Below, piece after piece: positions 9,339-20,473 of a DNA stretch of 64,000 nt. Under the pieces are notes generated by a model. The model worked only from the letters and a program-made list of their open reading frames with translations. It was not told the origin of the DNA and did no database searches. Location: the NCBI GenBank assembly GCA_021287185.1, contig JAJTAZ010000011.1, forward strand, positions 1-64,000, given 5' to 3'. This DNA comes from Burkholderiales bacterium. GTDB taxonomy: Bacteria > Pseudomonadota > Gammaproteobacteria > Burkholderiales > Burkholderiaceae. The translations under genes and the position numbers were made by a program. The number at the start of each line of letters is the position of its first letter. The stretch's first letter is position 1.

Positions 9339-10577
9339 TTAGATTTTTTTCATCAATAAAGTGCCGTTGGTACCACCAAAACCAAAGTTGTTACTCAAAG
9401 CAATGTCAATTTTGGCATCACGCGCCACATTGGCACAGTAATCCAAGTCACAACCCTCACCTGGGTTGTCTAAGTTGATGGTCGGTGGGGATTTTTGATG
9501 AGCAATGGCCAAGGCGGTAAATACAGCTTCAACCCCACCCGCACCACCAAGCAAATGTCCTGTCATGGATTTGGTTGAGTTAACAATGGCTTTATTTGCC
9601 GCATCACCCAATGCGCGTTTGATGGCAATGGTTTCTGCCACATCACCCAACGGTGTAGATGTGCCATGCGCATTAACGTAGTTTACTTCATCAGCATTGA
9701 CCCCCGCATCACGCATGGCATTGCGCATCGAGCGCATCGCGCCATCACCATCTTCGCACGGTGCAGTCATGTGGTAGCCATCAGCACTCATACCATAGCC
9801 TGCAAGTTCGGCATAAATTTTTGCGCCACGTGCTTTGGCATGCTCGTATTCTTCGAGCATCAATACACCTGCACCTTCACCCATGACAAAACCATCGCGG
9901 TCTTTGTCCCACGGACGTGAAGCAGCTGCTGGGTCGTCATTGCGCGTTGAGAGTGCACGCATGTTGGCAAAACCCGCCATTGCGAGTGCAGAAATCGTCG
10001 ATTCCGCACCGCCAGCGAGCATCGCATCGGCATCACCGTATTGGATCATACGCATGGCTTCACCGATACAGTGTGTGCCTGTGGTACAAGCAGTGACCAC
10101 CGCGATATTTGGTCCTTTCAAACCATACATAATCGACATATGACCCGAAATCATGTTGATGATGGAACCTGGAATCATAAAAGGCGAAACTCGACGCGCA
10201 CCTTTATTAAACAATGCTTCGCAATTGGACTCAATCATAGGCAAGCCGCCGATTCCAGAACCAATCACCACACCAATGCGCTCGGCATTTTCTTCAGTCA
10301 CGGTCAAGCCCGAATCGCGAAAAGCCTGTATGCCTGCAGCCAAGCCATAATGGATAAAAATATCCATTGTGCGTGCCTCTTTAGGCCCCACATACTCAGA
10401 CACATCAAAGTCTTTGACCTCACCCGCAATTTGGCTATTGATGTCTTTGGCATCGAACTTGCTGATGCGCACAATACCTGATTGTCCCGCAATTAAGTTG
10501 TCCCATGTGGTTTGTACCGTATTGCCCACGGGCGTAATCGCACCCAAACCTGTGATGACTACTCTACGTTTGCTCAT
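9339..10577 (-). CDS. fabF: 3-oxoacyl-[acyl-carrier-protein] synthase II
   Basis: KAS II elongates acyl-ACP with malonyl-ACP in type II fatty acid synthesis. At 412 residues it is full length. The catalytic triad is visible: Cys164 in [10 protein letters not shown], His304 in [12 protein letters not shown] and His341 in [12 protein letters not shown], with Lys336 just before. The C-terminal [13 protein letters not shown] loop is intact. It follows acpP on the same strand across a 125-bp gap that contains a terminator-like hairpin (10630-10656). ACP is therefore probably made in excess over the synthase, or fabF has its own promoter. Confidence 0.97.
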   Translation of the reverse strand: MSKRRVVITGLGAITPVGNTVQTTWDNLIAGQSGIVRISKFDAKDINSQIAGEVKDFDVSEYVGPKEARTMDIFIHYGLAAGIQAFRDSGLTVTEENAERIGVVIGSGIGGLPMIESNCEALFNKGARRVSPFMIPGSIINMISGHMSIMYGLKGPNIAVVTACTTGTHCIGEAMRMIQYGDADAMLAGGAESTISALAMAGFANMRALSTRNDDPAAASRPWDKDRDGFVMGEGAGVLMLEEYEHAKARGAKIYAELAGYGMSADGYHMTAPCEDGDGAMRSMRNAMRDAGVNADEVNYVNAHGTSTPLGDVAETIAIKRALGDAANKAIVNSTKSMTGHLLGGAGGVEAVFTALAIAHQKSPPTINLDNPGEGCDLDYCANVARDAKIDIALSNNFGFGGTNGTLLMKKI

Positions 10578-10629
10578 CGCTCACCTCTATCATATCTAAC
10601 AAATGGTCAACCAAGAACCATCCATACAA

Positions 10630-10656
10630 TAAAAGAGACCTTCGGGGTCTCTTTTA
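10630..10656 (-). terminator. Hairpin terminator between acpP and fabF
   Basis: AAAAGAGACC (10631-10640) and GGTCTCTTTT (10646-10655) enclose a TTCGG loop. This is a strong stem with T-rich ends on both strands. It probably terminates or attenuates the acpP transcript before fabF. Confidence 0.8.
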
Positions 10657-10702
10657 CTGAATAACGCCTTGATTCAGACAGCCCAAAGACTGATTGAACA
10701 AC

Positions 10703-10939
10703 TTATTTCAGATTGGCGGTCACGTAATCAATCGCTTGTTGTACTGTACCGATTTTTTCTGCGTCTTCATCGGGAATTTCGCATTCAAATTCGTCTTCCA
10801 AAGCCATCACGAGTTCAACGGTGTCTAATGAGTCCGCGCCCAAGTCGTTGGTAAAAGACGATTCGTTCTTGATGTCTGCTTCGTTCACGCCCAATTGTTC
10901 TGCAACAATTTTACGGACACGTTGTTCGATGTTTTCCAT
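10703..10939 (-). CDS. acpP: Acyl carrier protein
   Basis: A 78-residue acidic carrier protein that tethers growing fatty acids through 4'-phosphopantetheine. The attachment serine is Ser37 in [11 protein letters not shown]. The start [10 protein letters not shown] follows GGAGAG at good spacing; a longer in-frame ORF reaching 11026 lacks family support and crosses the predicted promoter. Next on the strand is fabF. The fabD/fabG genes that normally precede acpP are not upstream; ppc is. Confidence 0.98.
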   Translation of the reverse strand: MENIEQRVRKIVAEQLGVNEADIKNESSFTNDLGADSLDTVELVMALEDEFECEIPDEDAEKIGTVQQAIDYVTANLK

Positions 10940-10987
10940 GTTCTCTCCATTGATAGAAAAAAATAAATCCAACGATTTACTGCGCGC

Positions 10988-10996
10988 ATTGTAACA
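10988..10996 (-). promoter_or_regulatory. Candidate extended -10 promoter of acpP
   Basis: On the minus strand TGTTACAAT gives an extended -10 with a start near 10981 and a leader of about 42 nt. A TTGCAT (11018-11013) lies 19 bp upstream as a possible -35. The rest of the 10940-11179 gap is AT-rich with no coding signal. Confidence 0.45.
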
Positions 10997-11179
10997 GGAT
11001 TTGCACCGACTCATGCAATTATTCACCCAACTTTTAACGGTACGAGCGTTCGATTTTGTCTGAATTTACAAGGAGTTACTTAAAAATATTCAAAGTTCCC
11101 GTCAATTACCGAATATTTAAATCCGTTCAATAATAGCCGTATTTTTCACCCATCTATCACTAACTGCGCGCAAAAATCA

Positions 11180-14005
11180 TCATCCACTGTTGCGCAAACC
11201 TGCCGCCAAGCCATTGATGGCGATGTGAATACCATCTTGCACAGCCTCAGAGTCATCACCTGCACGATAGCGTTTGATGAGCTCAACCTGAAAATAATTC
11301 AAGGGATCAAGATAAGGCAAGCGATTGCGCAAGCTGCGCGCCAAAGTTTGGTTACTCGCCAACAAAGCATTTTCGCCCGTGACCGCCATAATGGCGTTCA
11401 CCACGCGTTTCCACTCCGCTACGATTTCACCAAAAATAGTGTCAGCCAAATCTCTGTCTTCAACCAACTGCACGTAGCGTTCGGCAATCGCCAAATCGGT
11501 TTTGGCAATCACCATATCCAAGTTGGAGATGACCGATTGGAAAAATGGCCACGATGCCTGCATCTGACGCAACTGTGCCCAGCGGGTTTCATTACCCGCA
11601 ACCCATTGTTCAATCGCCGAGCCCACGCCGTACCAACCTGGGAGCATCATGCGCGACTGGGCCCACGAAAACACCCACGGAATCGCGCGCAAATCTTCAA
11701 TCCGTTGTGAAGGCTTGCGCGAGGAAGGACGCGAGCCAATATTTAATTGAGAAATTTCATTGATGGGTGTGGCTGCGCGAAAAAAATCAGTGAAACCATC
11801 GGTTTCGTACACCAGTTTGCGATACGCCTGAAAACTCAATTGCGACATTTCACGCATCGCGGTTTCAAACTCAGTCCAATCCGCCGTATCGCCCACATCA
11901 TTGACTGCCGCTTCCATCGAGGCAGCCACCAGCGTTTCTAAATTGCGCAAGCCCATATCGGGGTCAGCGTATTTTGCACCAATGACTTCGCCTTGCTCAG
12001 TCAGACGAATCTTGCCCGTCATGCAGCCCGCAGGTTGCGCCAAAATTGCCTCGTAGGAAGGACCACCACCACGCCCGACCGAACCGCCGCGCCCATGGAA
12101 AAACGATACTTCAATTCCCGCGTGGCGCGCCGTTTTAATCAAAGCCTGCTGTGCTTCATACAACGACCAAATGGAGGTTAAAAAACCACCGTCTTTATTA
12201 CTATCTGAGTAACCGAGCATGATTTCTTGTTTGCGATTGCGGTTGGGTAAGTTGAGCCAGGTATTGACCAAATCAGTCGCAAACCAATCGCGCATAATTG
12301 CAGGCGCAGCGCGCAAATCTTCAATGGTTTCAAATAAAGGCACGATGCCCAGCGCACAGCGTGGTTCAGGCTGCACCGATACCAAACCCGCTTCTTTGAG
12401 CATCACCGCTAATTCAAGCATATCCGACACGCTGGTGGATTTGGAAATAATCGATTGCTCAATCAAGCGCGCACCAAACTGCTCGCGCAGTTCGCGGGCT
12501 GCATTAAAAATCGCCAATTCGCCACGCAATAAATCACTCTGCGCCACCCATGGACTGCCGAGCAAACGTGCTGTGCGCAATTGTTCAACCAACAGTTGAC
12601 AACGTTCTTCTTCATCCAACGCACCGTAGTTCGCACACACACCTGAACTGGCAAGCAACTCTGCCACACATGCCTCATGCACATCAGAGTTTTGACGCAA
12701 ATCAATCGTTGCCAAATGAAAACCAAACACATGCACCGTTTGAATCAATTGATTCAAACGACCTTCAATCAATAACGCAGCGTGGTTGTCGCGCAAAGAT
12801 TGGGCAATCATTTGCAAATCGTTGGCAAACTCTTGTGCCGATGTGTATGCGGGCGCGTCCATCACCTCGGTTTCCGAACCCATCACCCAATCGCACAGCA
12901 CATAGGCCGTTTTCACCATCCGTGCACACATACCGACCAAAACCTGACGATAGGGTTCTTGCGCCCGATGCAATGAATCATCGCCAGAACGCTCCGCCAG
13001 TTCCTGCAACTCGGCACTGACCGTGGTAATCGCATTGGACAAAGGCAACTCTTGTCCCAAGGCTTTGAGCTCACGGACATAGTGTGCAAAAACCACGCGC
13101 GCCTGCGCCAATGCACACTCACGCAAGGTTTGCGCGGTCACAAACGGATTACCATCGCGATCGCCACCAATCCACATCCCCATCGACATCGGCAACAAAG
13201 CCCGCACTTCGCGCTCATCAGCACCCAGTTCACGCGCCATTTTTTGAAACCGCGTGACCAAAGACGGAATGCGTTTTAAAAAGGTAATCGGGTAATAACT
13301 GACCGCACTGTTGATTTCATCAAGCACATTCAGTTTGGTCTTGCGCAAAATCGCGGTCTGCCACAGAGTTTGTACCAGCCGCTCAATGTCCGCCAACAAC
13401 TCTTGTTCTGTTTCCAAATCTTGCAAAACATTGTCACGCGCAGACAAACGTTTGGCCAAGGTACGGGTCAAATCCAAAATGGTTTTGCGTTGCACCTGCG
13501 TGGGATGGGCGGTCAAAACGGGGACAACATGCGTGCGCGTCATCGCGGACAAGGCTTCTTTGGCCGAAACCCCACGGTTTTGCAAATTCAGTAACGCACG
13601 CGACAAACTGCCGACCTGCGCCTGTGCACCATGCTGACGATAATACCGACGGCGACGATTTTGATGCACATCCTCGGCAATATTGGCCAACAAAGAAAAC
13701 AAACTAAACGCACGAATCACGCGCAAAGCCTGCGCATCACCCAGACTCTCGCACAAATCGGTGAGCATTTTACGAGCTTCGTGCGCAGCATTTTGCTCCT
13801 CAAGCGAACCCGCCAAACCCGATTCACTTTTGCGAAAACGCACCGCTGCTTGGCGTATGCTCTCGGTATGCGTAAACGCTTCATCGCCTGCGTAATTGCG
13901 CACCGCATCGCCAAGCATTCGCCCCAACAAGCGGATGTCTTCTAATAAAGGCTGCTCTTTTTCATCAGGAGCCAATTGAAACAAGGGGGTGGTGGGCAAA
14001 AACAT
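11180..14005 (-). CDS. ppc: Phosphoenolpyruvate carboxylase
   Basis: Anaplerotic enzyme that carboxylates PEP with bicarbonate to oxaloacetate to feed the TCA cycle. At 941 residues it is slightly longer than the E. coli enzyme of 883. Active-site segments are visible: VLTAHPTQVQRKT (catalytic His), MWIGGDRDGNP, and the glycine-rich FHGRGGSVGRGGGP. The C-terminus GLRNSG corresponds to the conserved terminal (R)NTG that enters the active site. It stands alone between addA and acpP on the minus strand, with about 120 bp upstream. Allosteric effectors are not deducible. Confidence 0.97.
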   Translation of the reverse strand: MFLPTTPLFQLAPDEKEQPLLEDIRLLGRMLGDAVRNYAGDEAFTHTESIRQAAVRFRKSESGLAGSLEEQNAAHEARKMLTDLCESLGDAQALRVIRAFSLFSLLANIAEDVHQNRRRRYYRQHGAQAQVGSLSRALLNLQNRGVSAKEALSAMTRTHVVPVLTAHPTQVQRKTILDLTRTLAKRLSARDNVLQDLETEQELLADIERLVQTLWQTAILRKTKLNVLDEINSAVSYYPITFLKRIPSLVTRFQKMARELGADEREVRALLPMSMGMWIGGDRDGNPFVTAQTLRECALAQARVVFAHYVRELKALGQELPLSNAITTVSAELQELAERSGDDSLHRAQEPYRQVLVGMCARMVKTAYVLCDWVMGSETEVMDAPAYTSAQEFANDLQMIAQSLRDNHAALLIEGRLNQLIQTVHVFGFHLATIDLRQNSDVHEACVAELLASSGVCANYGALDEEERCQLLVEQLRTARLLGSPWVAQSDLLRGELAIFNAARELREQFGARLIEQSIISKSTSVSDMLELAVMLKEAGLVSVQPEPRCALGIVPLFETIEDLRAAPAIMRDWFATDLVNTWLNLPNRNRKQEIMLGYSDSNKDGGFLTSIWSLYEAQQALIKTARHAGIEVSFFHGRGGSVGRGGGPSYEAILAQPAGCMTGKIRLTEQGEVIGAKYADPDMGLRNLETLVAASMEAAVNDVGDTADWTEFETAMREMSQLSFQAYRKLVYETDGFTDFFRAATPINEISQLNIGSRPSSRKPSQRIEDLRAIPWVFSWAQSRMMLPGWYGVGSAIEQWVAGNETRWAQLRQMQASWPFFQSVISNLDMVIAKTDLAIAERYVQLVEDRDLADTIFGEIVAEWKRVVNAIMAVTGENALLASNQTLARSLRNRLPYLDPLNYFQVELIKRYRAGDDSEAVQDGIHIAINGLAAGLRNSG

Positions 14006-14125
14006 GTCATCTCCAAGGTTATTGTTTATTGAATCAAGTCTAACATAATCTTGAAAAAATGCGTGGCACGTTGTTGGTGCAGGATTGGTGTTGCGCCATC
14101 AATATGTTTTGTATTGAAAACCCAA

Positions 14126-17100
14126 TTATTCAACACCGTGCGATGCACCATCCACTCGAAGCAGCACGCCCTGTATGCGGTGCTCAGGATAAATTTGTTT
14201 CATCAAATCCATATATTCGCGCACCTGCGTTTCATACACGGCTAAATTTTCAACCGACCAAGCACTTTTATAGTCCAAAATCGTGATGGACTGACCACAA
14301 CGCACCCAACGATCCATACGTTTGACCTGACCCTGTACATCCACCAATGCCATCTCATTGTGCGCCTCATCAAATTGAGTTTTGTCAAACCATGTTTGAT
14401 GCTCAGGATGGTGCAGAATTTGTGTCACCCATTGCATGACGGTGCGCGCTTGTGTCTGAGTCAATTTACAGCGTTCAATGAGCGTATCCTCTGTCACAGT
14501 TTGTGGGTGATGGGCATCGGTTGTCCATTCCATAGCACTGTGCAAAGCCAAGCCCATTTGAGTAGCTTGCTCTTCGAGCGCATCGGTGGTATTCGATGCG
14601 AACGCACCGCGCCAACGCGCTAAGCCCTGTGGATTGGGCGTAATTTCCGATACTTTTAATACTTCCGAATTTGCCACAGCAATAGCACTCTGCGTTGTAT
14701 CTTGCGCCAACTCAGACGATTGCAGGCTATGTGTTTGCCAGTGTGCTTGCCACTGGGTAATCTCATTGGGCAAGTTGTACGCCGTTAAAGCCAATGATTC
14801 CTCATGCAAGGCTTCAAACAAACCGTCCATTTTTTTGCTCGGTTTGCTTGATTCAGCGTTGCCTTCTTCATCGCGCTGAATGTCGATTTCTTGCGCCGCG
14901 CTCACGAGCAGCATTTGTTTGGCTCGGGTCATGGCGACATAGCATTTGTTGTAATGCTCTTTGGCATTGAGTTCAGATTCACGCGCGATGGTTGCTGCGC
15001 GCCAGCGGCCGCGCTCGCTTTGATTGCCCAACCACGACAGATGCACAGGCACTGCACCACCTTCACGCTGGATGAACCACTGATTGCCTTTGACATCGGG
15101 CTTTTTACTCGTGCGCATATCAATCAACATGACAATCGGCGACTCTAAACCCTTAGACGCGTGTACGGTGAGGATTTTCACTGCATTGTGCATGCCCAGC
15201 GGCTCGCCTTCGGACACGCCTTCGGTGTCGCGCGCTTGCCAACGTTCTAAAGCGTGCAAAAAAGTGGTCAAACTGGGGTAACGCCCTGCGTTGACATTCA
15301 ACGCCAACTGTAAAAACCCACGCAAATTTGATTGCACTTGCGGATTGAGCCAAGTCGGTACAACCCGCGCATAAGCATTGTAAATATCGCCTTGCGCATA
15401 AATTCGATCGAGCACATCGTGTGGCGGCGCGTGTCCTGCCATCTGCAACCATTCATTCAACAACTCATAAGCCGCGCGCCATTGGGTATCAAGCTGTGCC
15501 AGTTGCGCCAGCGTTTGCCAATACGAACAATTCGTTGAATGCTCTTGTTCTAAACCACGTTTGTACATCAACAGTTGTGTCAATTGTATATCGCTCACAG
15601 CAAACATCGGCGCACGCAAAACCTGAACCAAAGCCCAATCATCATCGGCACGCAACAACCATTTGAGCAAAGCCATCAAGTCCAAGGCCTCGAGCGTATC
15701 CATCAGCCCGCCACGGCGTGTGCTCTCGTAGGGAATCTGCGCTTGGCGCAACAACCGTTCATAATTGCTCAAATGCGTGCGCCCGTAAATCAATACCATA
15801 ATGTCGGCATACTGCGCAGGACGATAATACTCGTGCTGCTCATCCCACACAGGATAGTGCCCGACCAAGGCATGAATCGCCTGCACCAACTGCGCGCTTT
15901 CATCGTCATGACGCGTCAGTTCAATTACCTGCGCAGGCTCATTGAGCCAATCACGTTGCGCTTGATTTTCATGGCTTTCAACAACTGCATTTTCACCACT
16001 CGCGGGTTCATCCGCCTTGACCAATCCCAAACAAGCAATGTGCCCCACCCGATCCACTTGTGCGGTGCTGTGGGTGATGAAATCATCCAGTTGGCTGTCG
16101 GCACGCTCAAACATGCGATTGACCCACGCCACCACCGCAGGGCTATTGCGCCGCGTGAACTGGGTTTGCAGCACGGTTGCATCAAATTCGTTCACCAAAT
16201 AATCCTGCGCTGTGGCGAACAGGGTTGAATCGGCATCGCGAAAACGGTAAATCGACTGCTTGACATCACCAACCAAAAACACGCACGGTTTGTGCGCATC
16301 GCCCTGATACGCCGTAAGCCAACCGTGGATAATGCCCCACTGCACAGGGTTGGTGTCTTGAAATTCATCGAACAATAAATGCCGATAGCGCGCATCCAAA
16401 GCGGTCTGCATAAACGCCGCTGTTTCAGGACTGTTGAGCAGTTCGAAACACTGGCGCGACACATCTGAAAACTCGACCGCATTGGCAGTCCGCTTGTGTT
16501 GGCGATACAACTCAAGCAAAGCAAACACACACGGCAGCATGTCCTCGTGAATTTGATAAGCCTGTAAATCCGCGCTCTGTGCACGCACATCATCCAAATG
16601 CAAATTGATCTGCGCCACCGCTTGCGCATAGTCATCCTCGCTAATGCCAGCGCCTTGCATGGTGGCTTTTTGTTTTTTCTCTAATTTAAATTGCGTGCCG
16701 TTGAGATGCCCCGTGCTCGCCGCGATATATTGATTGACGATGTGCCAAAAAACCTCGGCATCGTTTGCATCCAAAGCCTTTTGTAAATGCTCAGCGCGTG
16801 CGACTTTCTTGTCATCGCCCGCATCCAAACTGCGCACAACAACGGCCAATGCGCCTGACGCCACGATGGCTTGATGTGCATTGTGCGCAATGCCCGATGC
16901 GCCTATACTGACATCCAAGCCCGTTTCCGCCAAAATTTCGTTTTGCAAGGCGAGCAAACCCTCATCAACCGTGCCGCCAACGCTGTCCAACCACAACTCA
17001 AATTCATTGCTCAAATACAATGCGGAGTTGAGCATGTTCTCCGTGTTGTGCGCGCCCATGCGCTCAATTAAATTCAAATAGTGTGTGCGAATGCGTTCAC

Positions 17101-17632
17101 CATTTGGACGGTTAAACAACTCAAAAAAATCCTGCCAAGCCGCCTCGCGCAATTCATCCGCATCGGTCAGCAACATCGCATCGCGCGCCACGCCCGAGCC
17201 CATCGGCGCGGCTTTGAGCAAACGGTAAAACCACGCATCAAAGGTATAGATGGGCAACTCTTGCCCCGCGCCGAGAATCTCGTCGTACAACGATTGCGCG
17301 CGCACCACACTCTTGGCAGCTTGCGCCGCGCTCAAACCGCGCAGCGTCAACAATTCAACCACTTGCTCAGGTGTGCCATCCGCCATCTCGCGCAACAGTT
17401 GCGCGACACGATCGCGCATTTCCTGCGCGGCTTTTTTGGTAAAGGTAATTGCTAAAATATGCTTGGGCGCGACCCCAGCGATGAGCAGTCGAATAATGCG
17501 CGAGGTCAACAACCACGTCTTGCCACTGCCTGCGCAGGCGCGCACCACTACAGACTGAGCTGGCTCTAAAGCCGAGCGTGTAAACTCGGCCAGTTCAACG
17601 GGGGCATTGTTTTTCAAATACGGTGTGTTCAT
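14126..17632 (-). CDS. addA: AddA-like helicase-nuclease subunit (UvrD/RecB superfamily)
   Basis: A 1168-residue SF1 helicase fused to a RecB-type nuclease. Walker A is ACAGSGKT (about residues 32-39). The Walker B region LLFDEFQDTNPVQW is near residue 420. A helicase motif VHASKGLESP lies in the second half. The C-terminal nuclease signature ILDYKSAWS is near residue 1116. Together with the next gene it forms an AddAB heterodimer that resects double-strand breaks to load RecA; recA is also in this window. Its ATG overlaps the end of addB by 4 bp (ATGA), so the two are translationally coupled. A generic name 'UvrD-helicase domain protein' would also be defensible. Confidence 0.88.
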   Translation of the reverse strand: MNTPYLKNNAPVELAEFTRSALEPAQSVVVRACAGSGKTWLLTSRIIRLLIAGVAPKHILAITFTKKAAQEMRDRVAQLLREMADGTPEQVVELLTLRGLSAAQAAKSVVRAQSLYDEILGAGQELPIYTFDAWFYRLLKAAPMGSGVARDAMLLTDADELREAAWQDFFELFNRPNGERIRTHYLNLIERMGAHNTENMLNSALYLSNEFELWLDSVGGTVDEGLLALQNEILAETGLDVSIGASGIAHNAHQAIVASGALAVVVRSLDAGDDKKVARAEHLQKALDANDAEVFWHIVNQYIAASTGHLNGTQFKLEKKQKATMQGAGISEDDYAQAVAQINLHLDDVRAQSADLQAYQIHEDMLPCVFALLELYRQHKRTANAVEFSDVSRQCFELLNSPETAAFMQTALDARYRHLLFDEFQDTNPVQWGIIHGWLTAYQGDAHKPCVFLVGDVKQSIYRFRDADSTLFATAQDYLVNEFDATVLQTQFTRRNSPAVVAWVNRMFERADSQLDDFITHSTAQVDRVGHIACLGLVKADEPASGENAVVESHENQAQRDWLNEPAQVIELTRHDDESAQLVQAIHALVGHYPVWDEQHEYYRPAQYADIMVLIYGRTHLSNYERLLRQAQIPYESTRRGGLMDTLEALDLMALLKWLLRADDDWALVQVLRAPMFAVSDIQLTQLLMYKRGLEQEHSTNCSYWQTLAQLAQLDTQWRAAYELLNEWLQMAGHAPPHDVLDRIYAQGDIYNAYARVVPTWLNPQVQSNLRGFLQLALNVNAGRYPSLTTFLHALERWQARDTEGVSEGEPLGMHNAVKILTVHASKGLESPIVMLIDMRTSKKPDVKGNQWFIQREGGAVPVHLSWLGNQSERGRWRAATIARESELNAKEHYNKCYVAMTRAKQMLLVSAAQEIDIQRDEEGNAESSKPSKKMDGLFEALHEESLALTAYNLPNEITQWQAHWQTHSLQSSELAQDTTQSAIAVANSEVLKVSEITPNPQGLARWRGAFASNTTDALEEQATQMGLALHSAMEWTTDAHHPQTVTEDTLIERCKLTQTQARTVMQWVTQILHHPEHQTWFDKTQFDEAHNEMALVDVQGQVKRMDRWVRCGQSITILDYKSAWSVENLAVYETQVREYMDLMKQIYPEHRIQGVLLRVDGASHGVE

Positions 17633-20463
17633 TGCGCCACCTCTACCGCATTGTCATCGTTCGCCGCCAACACATAATCCTTGCGACAGACTGCTCGATA
17701 ATCGCAATACGCACACGCACTCAATTCACCCAACGCGCGCAGTGGCTCGCCCGCACACATCCGCACAAATACTTGATTAACTTGTTCACGCAGTTTTTGC
17801 GCTTTGGCTTTGAGTTCATCCTCTGTGCCTATACTGACTTGTGGGCTCGATTTGCTCGCATCTTTCTCAACCCCCACATAAAGCGCATCGGCGATGGCTG
17901 CGCTTTGCGACTGTTCCATCAGATTGACGTAAAACGCCAATTGCACATCCTCGTCATTCGCCACTTGTTTTTTATGCTTGCTCAGCCCATTGGTTTTGTA
18001 GTCAATCAGCGCGAGTGCGCCCTCGGCATTTTCGTCCACCTGATCAATGCGCCCTTGCCATTGCAATGAATGAATCGGCTTGTATGCCGCATCCACAATG
18101 GTTTGCACGGGAGAAACCGCAGGCGAATGTTCACTATCAACATGATGCCAACCCTGCGCCTCACGCGCTTGCCACCAGCGAACAAACGCGCTTTGATATG
18201 AGGCAAACAAAGGCTTTAATGCCCAATAACGTGGGTTTTCAATGCGCTTATCGTGCAGTATTTTTTCGATGCTTTGCGCAAAAACATCTTCATCGTTGAT
18301 TCCGCTTTGACGCATTTTATGAAAATATTCAACCACCTTGTGCCACGCATTGCCGATGTCACTTGGGCTGACCGCATCGGTAGCAGACACTATGGGCGCG
18401 ATGTCCAGCACTTGACGCGCGTAAAATTGATACGGACACGCGGACAAACTGCTCAAGGCCGTAGCAGACACCACGCTGGGCACACACTCTGAAACCACAG
18501 CCGCGCTACGTCCACGCACGTGTGGTTGAATGTCCACAACGTGCGGTTCTATGCGAATAGTTTGAGTATTGCTCGCGCGTAGATATTGTTTGAGCCACGG
18601 CGATAAACCATTCGGCGCGCCGTCTTTTTGCGTGCAGTAACTCGCGCAAACAATCGGATTGAGCGCGAGCACATCAAGCAAGGCTTCGCGCAAGACGGCT
18701 TGTTTGTCCTCAACATTCGGCAAGCCCAAAGCACGGCGCACCGCGGTATTGAGCAAACCAATATCCATCTCGCTGCTCGGTAAATTGCCCGCATCCGCGC
18801 CCATCAACCACACCGCGTCAAATTGGCGCAAGCGCGTATTGCCCAAAGGCATCAACACCACGGTCTCCGCTCGGTTCTCTTGCTCACGTTCAGGGCGGTA
18901 GGTCAAGCCATCAACCTCACTGCTCATCAAACGCAATGCGGTTGTCAGCGGCATCTGCCAATCATCCTCAACCCGTGTCCAGCGCGTCATCAGCGCGCAC
19001 CATTTTTGCCCCGCACCATCGGCATTGAGTGCGTCCCACAAGCCAAACATCTGCGCCCATTCGATGAACGCCTGCGCCCATTGCGCCAAACTGCGTGCGG
19101 CGGATTTTGAGTTTGCCCCCGAATTCGTCCACTGCCGACTCAACTGCGCTGCTTGAGTGACACACTCATGCAAAGGCGTGTGCTCAGAATATTGATGCAC
19201 CGCATGTTGCCAATCCGTCCAAGTGCGCCAAACAGTGGTTTTTTGATATTGCACTTGCTGATCAGAGGTTTGTTGCAACGCTTGCACCAAAGTCGATTTA
19301 TCTTCGTCCGAAAACTGCGCGTACACCAATGGATGCGCCAACCAATCGAGCAAATCATTTGAGTGTACCTCGCCCTGCATCAAGCGCAGACCCGTTTGCC
19401 ATGCGTGTGATGCGCGCGAAGTGGAAAGCAACCAACCCGTATCGTCGCGAATGTCCACACCAACGCGTTGCAACAACGCCCACACCCGCCGCGAGACCTG
19501 CCGATCCAAAGCAACCAAGGCAATGTTTTTGTCCTCGCCGCGCCATGCCAAAACCTGCTGCACCACTGCTTGGGCTTCATCCTCGATATTTGCTGCAGCA
19601 TAAACCTGAACCGCAGCGTTGACAGTCTCAACGCTCGCAGTATAACGCGCAGAATGTGCCGCGATTTTTTGCAATGCTTGCTGCCGCGTGTCATCGGCAG
19701 CCACCTGAATGTGTGAAATATCCAAAACCTGTACGCGCGCGTTGGCACTCAGTCGCTGCCAAAAATCCGCCTCATGCGCCGTCCACGCACGGTTGCGCAC
19801 AACCCAAATTTGCTGGAATTCTGGCGCATTTGCCATCTCGCGCAAAGTTGCCAAATACTCAACAATTGGCGTGGTTTTCTCCACATCCGCAGCCCAGCAA
19901 TGCAACAACACCTGCAACTCTTCTTGTGCCAAGTGATACCCAGCGTCTGAGTACACTTGTTCAATTGCAGCAGTGACCGACTTTTTCAAGGAAATATCAA
20001 CCTCGGCAACACCGCGCCCTGCGAGCAAATGCACACTCAACTCGTCACTCATGGCGATGATTTGTTGTGCCAAACCAAGCACATCATCGGGCGCGCTTTG
20101 CCCCAACAAATTCAGCAACGCAGGCACCGTGGGTAAAGACTGCATCCATTGCAAAACGCGCTCAGTATTTCTCGCATCCCAATCGTTTGCACCATGCGCT
20201 CGCGCCCAATTCATCAAAGTCAAAATCCTCGGCATGACACATGCGCGTTGATGCGACTGCGCCCAACTCGCCCAAGCCTGCCGATACGCCAACCCCATCG
20301 AACCATCAGGCACAATGAGCAACTGACCCGTCAACGGCACGTCCGAACCAACCATCCGCGCCACCACTTCATCCCAAAAGGCGTGGGAAAACGTGCAGGG
20401 CAAGACGTTCAAACCATACGCAGTATCGGATAAATCATCGGAAAATAAATCAGGCGTGGACAT
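17629..20463 (-). CDS. addB: AddB-like PD-(D/E)XK nuclease subunit
   Basis: A 944-residue partner of the AddA-like protein. The C-terminal PD-(D/E)XK nuclease has GRIDQVDE...ALIDYKTNG (near residue 820). Four cysteines arranged as in Fe-S-stapled AddB nucleases are present: one in SACPYQFYAR (near 675) and three in CAYCDYRAVC (about 913-922). The N-terminal region has no intact Walker A, which suggests a non-ATPase, scaffold helicase fold as in many proteobacterial AddB proteins. It is the first gene of the addBA operon. No Shine-Dalgarno is evident before the ATG, and a hairpin with T6 lies 10-36 bp upstream. Confidence 0.85.
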   Translation of the reverse strand: MSTPDLFSDDLSDTAYGLNVLPCTFSHAFWDEVVARMVGSDVPLTGQLLIVPDGSMGLAYRQAWASWAQSHQRACVMPRILTLMNWARAHGANDWDARNTERVLQWMQSLPTVPALLNLLGQSAPDDVLGLAQQIIAMSDELSVHLLAGRGVAEVDISLKKSVTAAIEQVYSDAGYHLAQEELQVLLHCWAADVEKTTPIVEYLATLREMANAPEFQQIWVVRNRAWTAHEADFWQRLSANARVQVLDISHIQVAADDTRQQALQKIAAHSARYTASVETVNAAVQVYAAANIEDEAQAVVQQVLAWRGEDKNIALVALDRQVSRRVWALLQRVGVDIRDDTGWLLSTSRASHAWQTGLRLMQGEVHSNDLLDWLAHPLVYAQFSDEDKSTLVQALQQTSDQQVQYQKTTVWRTWTDWQHAVHQYSEHTPLHECVTQAAQLSRQWTNSGANSKSAARSLAQWAQAFIEWAQMFGLWDALNADGAGQKWCALMTRWTRVEDDWQMPLTTALRLMSSEVDGLTYRPEREQENRAETVVLMPLGNTRLRQFDAVWLMGADAGNLPSSEMDIGLLNTAVRRALGLPNVEDKQAVLREALLDVLALNPIVCASYCTQKDGAPNGLSPWLKQYLRASNTQTIRIEPHVVDIQPHVRGRSAAVVSECVPSVVSATALSSLSACPYQFYARQVLDIAPIVSATDAVSPSDIGNAWHKVVEYFHKMRQSGINDEDVFAQSIEKILHDKRIENPRYWALKPLFASYQSAFVRWWQAREAQGWHHVDSEHSPAVSPVQTIVDAAYKPIHSLQWQGRIDQVDENAEGALALIDYKTNGLSKHKKQVANDEDVQLAFYVNLMEQSQSAAIADALYVGVEKDASKSSPQVSIGTEDELKAKAQKLREQVNQVFVRMCAGEPLRALGELSACAYCDYRAVCRKDYVLAANDDNAVEVAQ

Positions 20464-20473
20464 TGAGAAATAA

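Noticed and set aside
14126-20463. A defence helicase-nuclease system rather than AddAB
   Set aside because: The gene pair overlaps and shows the RecB-type nuclease and four-cysteine AddB pattern, and no accompanying defence genes are seen; housekeeping recombination is simpler.
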